A stretch of DNA of 64,000 nt from Candidatus Calescibacterium sp. (GTDB taxonomy: Bacteria; Calescibacteriota; Calescibacteriia; Calescibacteriales; Calescibacteriaceae). A model generated the notes under the pieces. That model was not told the DNA's origin. It searched no databases and was given only the letters and a program-made list of their open reading frames with translations. Positions 54,794 through 62,906 of this stretch are shown one piece after another. The DNA lies in NCBI GenBank assembly GCA_025060505.1, contig JANXBU010000003.1:1-64000 (forward strand), given 5' to 3'. The translations under genes and the position numbers were made by a program. Position 1 is the stretch's first letter; each line of letters opens with the position of its first letter.

Positions 54794-56481
54794 AAACTCA
54801 GGAAAGAGGCGAAGGACTTAAAGTAGAAGGTTGGCTTAGGTTCATCACTCTTTTTGAATTAGTTTTTCCTACTATTCTTCTTATTCTTGGAATATACAAT
54901 GGTCTTCTTCAGGTTCTTTACAGAGCTGGGATAATAAAATCAATGTCCTTTCTGGGAATATCATACTATCAAGGATTGACTTTACACGGAGTTATAAATG
55001 CTATTGTCTTTACTACATTTTTTATTGTTGCTTTTTCTAATCTTGTTATGTATTACTACACGAGAATTCAGCTTTCAAAAGGGCTAACATATATAGCTTT
55101 TGCTCTGATGGTTGTTGGTACGCTACTTGCTGCTATTCCTATGCTGATTGGTAAGGCAAATGTTCTTTATACATTTTATCCTCCTCTGAAAGCTCATCCT
55201 ATGTTTTATATTGGAGCTGCTCTTTTAGTTGTTGGAACTTGGGTAGCATTTTTGAGCTATATACTGGTTTACCTGAAATGGAAGAAAGAAAATCCACAGA
55301 AGGGTGTTCCTCTTGGAGTAATAGGTGTGATGTCAACTTTCATAATATGGTTTGTAGCAACTGTTCCGCTTGCTTATGCTGTTTTATTTATGCTTATTCC
55401 ATGGTCTCTTGGAATTGTAAAAGAAATAAACATAATGGTAGAAAGAACTCTCTTTTGGTTCTTCGGTCATCCTCTTGTGTATTTCTGGCTACTTCCATCT
55501 TATATTATGCTTTATGTCGTTTTGCCAAAGATAGCTGGAGGTAAGTTATTTTCAGAAAAATTTGCAAGGCTTGTGTTTATGCTCTTTATAATATTCTCTA
55601 TTCCTGTTGGTGTTCATCATCAGTACTCTGATCCATCAATTGGAACGAGTATGAAGTTTCTTCATGGTGTTTTAACTTTTGCTGTTGCAATTCCAAGTTT
55701 CCTCACAGCTTTTAATGTTGCAGCATCTTTGGAGTATGCTGGAAGAAAAAATGGAGGAAATGGTATTTTTGGTTGGTGGAAAAAACTTCCTTACACAGAT
55801 CCGAAAAAATACTTATTTGCCTATATGTTTGCAGGTCTTGTTCTCTTTTTATTTGGAGGAATCACAGGAATAGTAAATGCTTCCTATAATCTTAACTCTG
55901 TTGTTCATAACACAGCGTGGGTACCAGGGCACTTCCACACAACTGTTGGAGGTCTTGTTTTCCTCTCATTCCTTGGTATGTCTCTTTATCTTGTTCAGAA
56001 GCTTTTAGGCAAAGAGGTGAAGTTTCAAAGACTCAATGTTCTTGTTCCATATATGTGGCTCATCGGAGTTATACTCATGAGTACTGGTATGTCTATTCCA
56101 GGAATAGAGGGTATGCCAAGAAGAACAAATATAGGGCTTACATATCTTAATCCAGAATCTGAATTTTTCAGACCAGGCTGGGTTTTTTGGTCATATCTAT
56201 CTGTTATTGGTGGAACCATTATGTTCATTTCAATGTTTTCCTATTTCGTGATTTTCTTCTCTACGCTTTTTTCAAAGAAAACAAGTGAGGCAGATCTGTA
56301 TATACCAACTGCTCAGTCACTCGATGATGCTGGAACATCTTTTAGTTCTTTCAAACCTTGGATTGCTATTCTGATTGTTCTCATACTTGTTGCATATATC
56401 CCAACATTCTACGATTTATCAAAAGCCACTTTCGGTGGTGCTCCTCCGTATTCTCCGGAATTACCTGTTCCAATGAGATAG
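54787..56481 (+). CDS. cbaA: ba3-type cytochrome c oxidase subunit I
   Basis: 564 residues and about 13 membrane segments. FFGHPLVYFWLLPSYIMLY contains the His-Tyr cross-link site of CuB; VHHQYSDP gives the other two CuB His; HNTAWVPGHFHTTVGG carries the haem ligands; and LTLHGVINAIVFTTF has the low-spin haem His. The short overall form and order with IIa and II place it in the B-type (ba3) family, which pumps protons with high oxygen affinity. It likely takes electrons from the complex III encoded at 3.9-11.3 kb. Confidence 0.93.
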   Translation: MVETQERGEGLKVEGWLRFITLFELVFPTILLILGIYNGLLQVLYRAGIIKSMSFLGISYYQGLTLHGVINAIVFTTFFIVAFSNLVMYYYTRIQLSKGLTYIAFALMVVGTLLAAIPMLIGKANVLYTFYPPLKAHPMFYIGAALLVVGTWVAFLSYILVYLKWKKENPQKGVPLGVIGVMSTFIIWFVATVPLAYAVLFMLIPWSLGIVKEINIMVERTLFWFFGHPLVYFWLLPSYIMLYVVLPKIAGGKLFSEKFARLVFMLFIIFSIPVGVHHQYSDPSIGTSMKFLHGVLTFAVAIPSFLTAFNVAASLEYAGRKNGGNGIFGWWKKLPYTDPKKYLFAYMFAGLVLFLFGGITGIVNASYNLNSVVHNTAWVPGHFHTTVGGLVFLSFLGMSLYLVQKLLGKEVKFQRLNVLVPYMWLIGVILMSTGMSIPGIEGMPRRTNIGLTYLNPESEFFRPGWVFWSYLSVIGGTIMFISMFSYFVIFFSTLFSKKTSEADLYIPTAQSLDDAGTSFSSFKPWIAILIVLILVAYIPTFYDLSKATFGGAPPYSPELPVPMR

Positions 56482-56949
56482 ATTTCTGATTTATTCACGA
56501 TCCTTATTTAATCTATCCTGGCACTGCATTTGATCTCTATGAGATAATACCTCAACAGACCAAAGATTTATATGAAACTTTGGAAGATATGCCAAAATAC
56601 AATTATTTGTAATAGTGTGGGCGCAAGTTACTCAGACAGGAATATAACAAAGGTGCCGGAGAGTTCCCAACACTGCTTGTGTCTTTTGAAAAACTTTCAG
56701 CATGAATCAGACGTAATTTTTTGTGAGGTAGGTTAAGGTAATCGAAATGGAAATTCAATGCAAATTACTATATCAGAAAAGTACAAGGATTTCTGATAAA
56801 TACAGAGAAATATTGTTGTAGATTTTATTTCAGAAATGAAGAAATATAGTATGAGTAAGCAAAATTTTTTAAATCTCTTATTTGGTATAGAAATTTCAAA
56901 ACTGAAAAATTCATATCTTATATCTAAATGAATAAAAGGTTTTTATTGC
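56482..56949. other. 468-bp spacer between oxidase subunit I and sco
   Basis: No intact gene. It holds the decayed reading frame listed separately at 56490-56705, and near 56747-56821 a short frame beginning MEIQCKLLYQK that ends after 24 codons. The rest is AT-rich. No RNA gene or clear terminator was recognised. Confidence 0.5.
56490..56705 (+). pseudogene. Decayed coding remnant
   Basis: One frame reads like protein across two in-frame stops (TAA TAG at 56610-56615): FIHDPYLIYPGTAFDLYEII and following before the stops, and GRKLLRQEYNKGAGEFPTLL then VSFEKLSA after them. There is no start codon. Codon use resembles real genes here. The family is not recognised. It could also be chance in AT-rich DNA. 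Confidence 0.35.
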
Positions 56950-57663
56950 ATGTATAGAGTCGTATTAACGGGGATATTTATTTTTACTGTTTCCATTTCT
57001 TCGTTTTTCAGTACAGCTTCTGCACAGATACAAAGACCAGATGAGATGAAAGTTATTGGTAAGAAAGTTCAGGATGCAACTTTCTTTGATCATGAAGGGA
57101 AATATTTTAATGTATACTCTATTTTTGATGGCAGCAGAGTTGTTATTGTAAGTCCAATATTTACCAAGTGTCCTCACACCTGTCCTCTTATAACAAGTAG
57201 TTTGAGGAAAGTTGTTGAAAAGATATACTCAAGGGGCCTGACAAATTTCAAGGTTCTTACAATTTCATTTGATGATACTGATACTCCAGAGGATCTAAAA
57301 AAGTACATAGAAAAATTCAATCTTGGAGAGTTTGTTGAAAGAGGTATTTGGATATTAGCTTCCGGCAAAAGTGACCAGATAAAAGCTTTTCTGAACTCTT
57401 TTGACTTCAGATATATCAAACATGAAAATGGGCTTTTTGATCATCCAAATCTTATAGCTTTTCTCTCTCCTGATGGGAAACTATCAAAATTTATTTACGG
57501 TTTTTCATATCAAGAGGAAGATGTTATGAATGCTATATTAGAAGTAAGAGATCCCAAGATTGGTTTGAGAAAATTTTCAAAGTTTATTTTGTTCATCGGC
57601 GTTATTGGATTTATTGCGACATCAATTTTTCTTATATATAGAAATTTTGGGAGATCTAAGTAA
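56950..57663 (+). CDS. sco: Sco1/SenC-family copper chaperone
   Basis: 237 residues. Signal/anchor helix (about 5-24), thioredoxin fold with copper ligands C74 and C78 (KCPHTC) and H165 (DHPNLIAFLSPDGK), and a C-terminal membrane helix (about 212-231). Sco proteins deliver copper to the CuA site of cytochrome oxidase. Its place 0.5 kb downstream of the ba3 genes supports that role. An extra C-terminal helix is found in some Sco proteins. Confidence 0.9.
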   Translation: MYRVVLTGIFIFTVSISSFFSTASAQIQRPDEMKVIGKKVQDATFFDHEGKYFNVYSIFDGSRVVIVSPIFTKCPHTCPLITSSLRKVVEKIYSRGLTNFKVLTISFDDTDTPEDLKKYIEKFNLGEFVERGIWILASGKSDQIKAFLNSFDFRYIKHENGLFDHPNLIAFLSPDGKLSKFIYGFSYQEEDVMNAILEVRDPKIGLRKFSKFILFIGVIGFIATSIFLIYRNFGRSK

Positions 57664-57766
57664 ATTTTGTTTCAGGTCGATTTGCTTTTCTTTTGCGTAT
57701 CAAATCCTCACTTGCTTTTTTATTATGTCTCGTTTTTTATGATTTCCTTTTTTGGATATTATGGAT

Positions 57767-58720
57767 TTAAAATACTCTTACCTTTACTCCTTTCTCAAGA
57801 ACCTGTTGTAATTTTTCAAGTGTTATACTTGTTTGAGTTACAAGCTTTTGGAATTCCGGAAGCATATTGTTGGCAAAATTGCTTATTTTTATTACTCCCT
57901 CAAGGACCTCTGGTAGCAAAACGGTTGTGTATGTTATGCTATCTTGATAATTTACCATTGTAGATATGAACATGTTTCCATCTTTTAGTGTTCCTGATAC
58001 ATTACTTATGAGGAAATTCATATTGTTTATTAGATTTGGTAGCTCAGATAAAGCTATGCTTATTGATTCAGAATTCTTGGAAAACACATCAATAAGTTTG
58101 GCAATTTCGTCTGAATACTCATAGAGTTCTTTTGTTATTGCTTTTAATTCCGGAGTTATTTCGTTTAGGTTTTTGACCATATCTGCTGTGTTTTTGATAA
58201 GGGGTTCGGTTGTTCTCACAAGATCTGTTATGGTTCCGGTCATTTCTTTTACAACATTTGGATCAAGCGCATCAATAAATGGTTTCAAAGATAGAATAAG
58301 CTCATCGGGTTCAAAGAGTGTTTTTGCTCGTGTTATCCTGAAACCCTCAGGTGCTTCTTCAAGATCGCCTTCTCCAGTAGGTATAAGTTCTACATATTTT
58401 TCCCCAAGCAGACTTTTCATTCTGATTTGAGCCTCAAAATCTTTCCTTATAGGAACGTCATTTTTGACCTTTATTTCGGCTTCTATTTTTATATCCTTTT
58501 TATCAAGAAGTATTCTCATCTTATCAACATATCCAACTTTTAATCCTCCAAGCCTAACATCTGACTTTTCTGCAAGACCTTTTGTGTTATCGAAAACGAT
58601 GTAATAGGTTTTGTACTCTCCAACTCCTATTTTCCCAACTTTGACGAACATGTAGACGAAAGCTGCAACAGATAGAGCTGTTACGACAACGAGGTATATA
58701 ACATTCTTCTTTCTTTCCAT
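57767..58720 (-). CDS. mlaD: MlaD/MCE-domain lipid-binding protein
   Basis: 317 residues. One N-terminal membrane helix (about 7-27), then the MCE domain: YYIVFDNTKGLAEKSDVRLGGLKVGYVDKM, then DVPIRKDFEAQIRMKSLLGEKYVELIPTG (about 40-125). The long helical C-terminal part (about 145-310) resembles the tunnel-forming helices of MCE proteins. It binds phospholipid between the membranes, with MlaE as inner-membrane permease; an mlaE gene is at 3083-3823. TAATAT lies 6 nt before the ATG. It is divergent from rplF. Confidence 0.9.
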   Translation of the reverse strand: MERKKNVIYLVVVTALSVAAFVYMFVKVGKIGVGEYKTYYIVFDNTKGLAEKSDVRLGGLKVGYVDKMRILLDKKDIKIEAEIKVKNDVPIRKDFEAQIRMKSLLGEKYVELIPTGEGDLEEAPEGFRITRAKTLFEPDELILSLKPFIDALDPNVVKEMTGTITDLVRTTEPLIKNTADMVKNLNEITPELKAITKELYEYSDEIAKLIDVFSKNSESISIALSELPNLINNMNFLISNVSGTLKDGNMFISTMVNYQDSITYTTVLLPEVLEGVIKISNFANNMLPEFQKLVTQTSITLEKLQQVLEKGVKVRVF

Positions 58721-58726
58721 ACATAC

Positions 58727-58732
58727 ATATTA
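58727..58732 (-). promoter_or_regulatory. TAATAT box 6 nt before mlaD
   Basis: On the minus strand TAATAT ends 6 nt before the ATG at 58720. No Shine-Dalgarno. The 77-bp divergent spacer also serves rplF, whose ATG follows an AT-rich stretch with TAAAAC 7 nt upstream. Confidence 0.4.
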
Positions 58733-58797
58733 CTTATTGCAAAATCTTTTTTCTGAAAAAAGCGATTTTCTTTGATTTTATATTTAAAACAAAGCCT

Positions 58798-59346
58798 ATG
58801 TCAAGGATTGGTAGAATACCTATACAAATACCAGCTGGTGTTTCTGTGAAAGTACAAGACGGAAAAATTTTTGTAAAAGGTCCAAAAGGAGAGCTTTCAA
58901 TGAATCTGACTCCGCCGATAAGTGTGAAGATTGAAGATGGAAAGATTTTCGTAATGAATCCAAAACCAGATGAAAGAAAGGCAAAAGCTCTTCACGGAAC
59001 AACCAGAGCTCTTATAAATAATATGATAAAGGGTGTTGTGGATGGATATAAAATAGAACTTGATATTGCTGGAATAGGATACAGGGCAGATATGCAGGGT
59101 GACACTCTGGTTTTAAAAGTTGGGTATTCTCATCTTGTTAATTTTAAACCGCCATCTGGTGTAAAGGTAGGTCTCAGAAGTCCTGTTCGTATTTTTGTTG
59201 AAGGTATAGATAAACAGCTTGTTGGTCAGGTTGCTGCAGATATAAGAGCCATAAGACCACCAGATTCATACAAGGGAGCTGGTATAAAATACGAAGATGA
59301 AGTCCTTAATCTGAAACCCGGAAAGGCAAAAGGAAAGAAAAAATAA
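58798..59346 (+). CDS. rplF: Ribosomal protein uL6
   Basis: 182 residues. N-terminus MSRIGRIPIQIPAGVSVKV, then VKGPKGEL, HGTTRALINNMIKGVVDGYKIELDIAGIGYRA (about 67-98), and the C-terminal signature RAIRPPDSYKGAGIKYEDE, ending in a Lys-rich tail. A large-subunit protein near the GTPase centre. It normally sits in the spc operon between S8 and L18; here it is alone, preceded by divergent mlaD and followed by a spacer and a chemoreceptor gene. Confidence 0.96.
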   Translation: MSRIGRIPIQIPAGVSVKVQDGKIFVKGPKGELSMNLTPPISVKIEDGKIFVMNPKPDERKAKALHGTTRALINNMIKGVVDGYKIELDIAGIGYRADMQGDTLVLKVGYSHLVNFKPPSGVKVGLRSPVRIFVEGIDKQLVGQVAADIRAIRPPDSYKGAGIKYEDEVLNLKPGKAKGKKK

Positions 59347-59659
59347 AAACTCTCAAATCAACAGGTCTTTTTAAAGTCTATTCAGTTTGTTGGGGAAGAT
59401 TTAACTTGCTCTAACAATAATCTATACCTTTCTCAATTGATAGTTGGACAAGATTTTCTGTAATATGCTTTTTCATCTATCTCTGGTCTGATGTATAAAA
59501 AATTTTCTGAAAAATTCCATTTCTTAACATCTTTGATAAGCTTTTCAGATTGCTATACAAAAAAACAATTGCTTCGCGGATCATTTCTCAAACCTCAAAA
59601 CGCTGTATTTGCATTTTTATTGATACAATGGAAATTTTCACAGCAAGGAGGTTTTTGTT
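59347..59659. other. 313-bp spacer after rplF
   Basis: No intact gene. On the minus strand, 59433-59546 reads as a 37-codon protein-like frame (contains EKLIKDVKKWNFSENFLYI and RPEIDEKAYY) without a start codon and ended by TGA, probably a decayed remnant. A long plus-strand frame at 59491-59769 overlaps the chemoreceptor start and looks spurious. The spacer ends with AAGGAGGT (59645-59652), the ribosome-binding site of the next gene. Confidence 0.45.
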
Positions 59660-61681
59660 ATGGTGGCTTTCAAAAAATTAGGAATATCAAGAATAAGAGG
59701 CAAGCTTTTTCTGGTCATTCTCCCATTACTTGTTCCAACAGTTACTGCTTACATAACTTATATTATTGAGAAATCATACGATATTAACTTTGCTAAAAAA
59801 GAAATGGTGGGTGCAAAATATGTCAAAAATATAAAAGATCTCGTATTGTATGTTCAAACACACGAAACTAAAACATACGAATATAATAATGTTTTATCTG
59901 AGGAAAAAAGATCCGAGGTCATCAAAGAAATAACAGAAATAAGAGAGAAAATAAGGCAAGTCATGAAATCAATGGATGATCTTGTATTTCATTTTCCTGA
60001 AATCAGTGACGTATGGGAAGGTATGAAGAAGGAGTGGAATGATATTGAAGCTAATTCTTTGTTATCTGATCAAGGTTTATCTTTTGAAATGCATGAGGAT
60101 TTTATAAAAGATCTCATATTGTTGGTGCAAGATATATCTGAGATTTCGAAGCTGACGTTTGATCCGGAGTATGTTTCATATTATCTGCACGATATTTCTG
60201 CGAACATCATTTTACCATTTATTAAGGAGGTTGGAAGGTTAAGAGCTCTTTCATCCGGTGTTGCTGCAAAGGGAAAGATAGATAGGGCTGAAGAATTAAA
60301 CGCTGTTTATGTTGTTGCTAAAATCAAAGATGACTTCTATTTGGTTGCAAACAGAATAGAAAAAGTATCATCAAAACTCCCATCAGTTCAAAGTGAGCAG
60401 ATACAAAATAAGTTTTCAATTTTCAGAGATGATCTTATGGGAAGCCTTAGGTCTGTTGAAGGAGATCTTCTTGATGGAGACGAATTTATTTTACTTGATA
60501 GTTCTTTTATATACGGCTCTTTTACGAGAGTAATTAATTCTGGATATGAACTTTTTGATCTTGCTAACGGTATGCTTCTATCGGAGATCCAAAAGAGATT
60601 AGATAACACTTATTTTGGGTTGGTTACTTTTTCTCTTCTGAATCTAGTGCTTCTCTCAATAGCTTTGATTTTAGTTTTGTCAGTTGCCGGTAATATAACA
60701 TCAAGAATACACTATATGGAATCAGCTTTCTCAAGAATATCGAAAGGAGACCTAACAGTTAGACTTCCTGAGGATTCATCAGATGAGCTAGGAGATTTGG
60801 CAAGGCATTTCAATAATTTTATAGAATCATTCGTTTCGATAGTGAAAGTTATAGTTGAAACATCGGATGTTTTGAATGAGGTCGTACTGAAAGTTAGAAA
60901 ATCATCGGATAGGGTTTTCAAAGAAATAGAGACAGAAAGTCAGATGATCTCGATGTCTTCAACGGCGATGGAAGAGCTTTCAGCTACATCTTCGGATATA
61001 CTGAAAAGCGCTCAGAACATACTGAGTTTTAATAGTAAGATGGAGAAGGAAAGCAAGGAGGGTATAAAAATAATTCAAACATCTTCGGAAGGTATACTTA
61101 AAATGTCTGAAGAATTCCCGGAAATAGTCTCAAAGATGGAGAATATTCTCAACATGCTTGAACAAGTTGGGAAAGTAATAACTGTAATAGAAGATATTGC
61201 AGATCAAACTAATCTTTTAGCTCTGAACGCTTCAATAGAAGCTTCTCGGGCGGGAGAACAAGGTAAAGGATTCTCAGTAGTTGCAGGTGAGGTGCGAAAT
61301 CTTTCTCAGAGAACTCGTCAGGAGTCGGTCTCTATAAAGAAGAAAATAGAAGGGTTCAGGAATGTTATGAAGGAGGTTGCCGAAAGAATAAATTCATTTA
61401 ACTCATCTATAAAATCTTATTATAGTAGTGCTCAGTCAAGCATAGGGAAGACCAACGAGATTTTAAAACATATATCAGATTCAGCAAGAAATGTCTACTC
61501 TATAAGTTCAGCTCTTGAGCAGCAAAACAAAAATGTTTCAGAGCTTGCAAAAAATATTTCTCAAATAGTCAATATATCACAAAGTGTCAAAGAGCTCATA
61601 ATCAATATGAATAAAGACGTGTCATCTCTGTATGATTACTCTAACAAACTGAAAGAGATATTCGAAAGATTTAAGTACTAA
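59660..61681 (+). CDS. Methyl-accepting chemotaxis protein
   Basis: 673 residues. N-terminal membrane segment (about 14-31), a long helical extracytoplasmic sensor domain (about 32-320; starts with [20 protein letters not shown], similar to nitrate-sensor-type or four-helix ligand domains), second membrane segment (about 325-345), HAMP (about 346-398, with [23 protein letters not shown]), and the signalling hairpin with [20 protein letters not shown] then [20 protein letters not shown] (about 509-548). It feeds CheA. Strong AAGGAGGT site. Its location between rplF and rplR is unusual. Confidence 0.93.
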   Translation: MVAFKKLGISRIRGKLFLVILPLLVPTVTAYITYIIEKSYDINFAKKEMVGAKYVKNIKDLVLYVQTHETKTYEYNNVLSEEKRSEVIKEITEIREKIRQVMKSMDDLVFHFPEISDVWEGMKKEWNDIEANSLLSDQGLSFEMHEDFIKDLILLVQDISEISKLTFDPEYVSYYLHDISANIILPFIKEVGRLRALSSGVAAKGKIDRAEELNAVYVVAKIKDDFYLVANRIEKVSSKLPSVQSEQIQNKFSIFRDDLMGSLRSVEGDLLDGDEFILLDSSFIYGSFTRVINSGYELFDLANGMLLSEIQKRLDNTYFGLVTFSLLNLVLLSIALILVLSVAGNITSRIHYMESAFSRISKGDLTVRLPEDSSDELGDLARHFNNFIESFVSIVKVIVETSDVLNEVVLKVRKSSDRVFKEIETESQMISMSSTAMEELSATSSDILKSAQNILSFNSKMEKESKEGIKIIQTSSEGILKMSEEFPEIVSKMENILNMLEQVGKVITVIEDIADQTNLLALNASIEASRAGEQGKGFSVVAGEVRNLSQRTRQESVSIKKKIEGFRNVMKEVAERINSFNSSIKSYYSSAQSSIGKTNEILKHISDSARNVYSISSALEQQNKNVSELAKNISQIVNISQSVKELIINMNKDVSSLYDYSNKLKEIFERFKY

Positions 61682-61807
61682 AACTTTATATTTTGTTTGG
61701 ATACCAATTTTCGTTCTGTGTAGGTGATAGAAAAATTTATTTGGAAAATTTATATTGGAATTCAGTTATTTTATAATAGAAGTTTATATTGCCGGGAGGT
61801 TTTACCT

Positions 61808-62173
61808 ATGGTATCTGAGCTATTTGAAAGGGAAAAGAGACGAGAAAGAAGAATACTTCATAATAGAAAAAAGATTTTTGGAACTACCGAGAGACCGCGT
61901 ATTTCGGTTTTCGTATCTGGCAAGCATTTTTATGCTCAGGTTGTAGATGATACAAAGGGTAATACCATAGTTTCCGCTTCAACGCTTGAGTTCAAAGATA
62001 AGATAAAAAAAACATGGAACATTGAAGCAGCTAAGGAAGTTGCAAAGATATTAGCTCAGAGAATGATTCAAAAGGGTATTAAGAAAGCTGTGTTTGATAG
62101 AAGATTTAGAAAATATCATGGAAAGCTCAAAGCATTTGCTGATACACTAAGAGAAGGAGGTGTTGATTTCTAA
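61808..62173 (+). CDS. rplR: Ribosomal protein uL18
   Basis: 121 residues from the ATG at 61808, chosen for the GGGAGGT 6 nt upstream and the family N-terminus. A longer in-frame start at 61724 would add 28 unlikely residues. Signature: [44 protein letters not shown], and the C-terminal [27 protein letters not shown]. It binds 5S rRNA. Its stop overlaps the rpsE start (TAATG). Confidence 0.95.
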   Translation: MVSELFEREKRRERRILHNRKKIFGTTERPRISVFVSGKHFYAQVVDDTKGNTIVSASTLEFKDKIKKTWNIEAAKEVAKILAQRMIQKGIKKAVFDRRFRKYHGKLKAFADTLREGGVDF

Positions 62174-62742
62174 TGGGTAAGTGGGGTAAGAACGGAAGAA
62201 TGTACGCAGGAGAAGCTTACAAATATCTTGAAAAATATCTCCCTACACAAGACGATGAGATTGTAGAAAGAGTCATAGAAACTAGCAGGGTCACGCGTGT
62301 TACAAAGGGAGGAAAAAGATCAACATATAGAGCATTTTGCATTGTGGGTAATCAGAAGGGTGCTGTTGGATATGGAATTGGGAAAGCTCCGGAACCTGCT
62401 GATGCAATAAGAAAAGCTGTAAACAGAGCTAAAAAAAATATGTATCTTGTTCCTATGGTGGGCGGGACTATTCCACATGAGGTGGAGGGAAGATTTTCTA
62501 CATCTCGTATAATAATGAAACCAGCTGCTCCGGGAACTGGAATAATTGCCGGCGGTGTTGCAAGAACTCTACTTTCTGCTGCTGGTGTTAAAGATATACT
62601 CACAAAATCAATTGGAGGGAATAATCCTATAAATCTAGTTAACGCCATGTTTGATGCTTTTTCAAAACTCAGAACTCTATCATTTCAAGCTAAACTGAGA
62701 GGAAAGAAAACAAGAGAATTGCTTTCTTCTTCAACATCGTAA
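62173..62742 (+). CDS. rpsE: Ribosomal protein uS5
   Basis: 189 residues. EIVERVIETSRVTRVTKGGKR (about 29-49), CIVGNQKGAVGYGIGKAPEPADAIRKAV, and the C-terminal PAAPGTGIIAGGVARTLLSAAGVKDILTKSIG are typical of S5. It acts in decoding accuracy. It overlaps rplR by one nucleotide. The next genes of a normal spc operon (L30, L15, secY) are missing; aroKB follows 164 bp later. Confidence 0.95.
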   Translation: MGKWGKNGRMYAGEAYKYLEKYLPTQDDEIVERVIETSRVTRVTKGGKRSTYRAFCIVGNQKGAVGYGIGKAPEPADAIRKAVNRAKKNMYLVPMVGGTIPHEVEGRFSTSRIIMKPAAPGTGIIAGGVARTLLSAAGVKDILTKSIGGNNPINLVNAMFDAFSKLRTLSFQAKLRGKKTRELLSSSTS

Positions 62743-62906
62743 TCTCCACTGAATTATACAAAAATTCTTTATAAAATAAGGAAGCCTAATGCCCAATTCT
62801 CTTCTATTTAGATTGTATATTGCGATTCAGTTAATATATAAACGCAATATATTTTCAAATTTGCGACAAATTCAGATAATTTCAATAAATTGAAACTTCT
62901 TCTGAT

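Noticed and set aside
59491-59769. 92-codon plus-strand frame after rplF
   Set aside because: It overlaps the chemoreceptor start, lacks a ribosome-binding site and has no family features.
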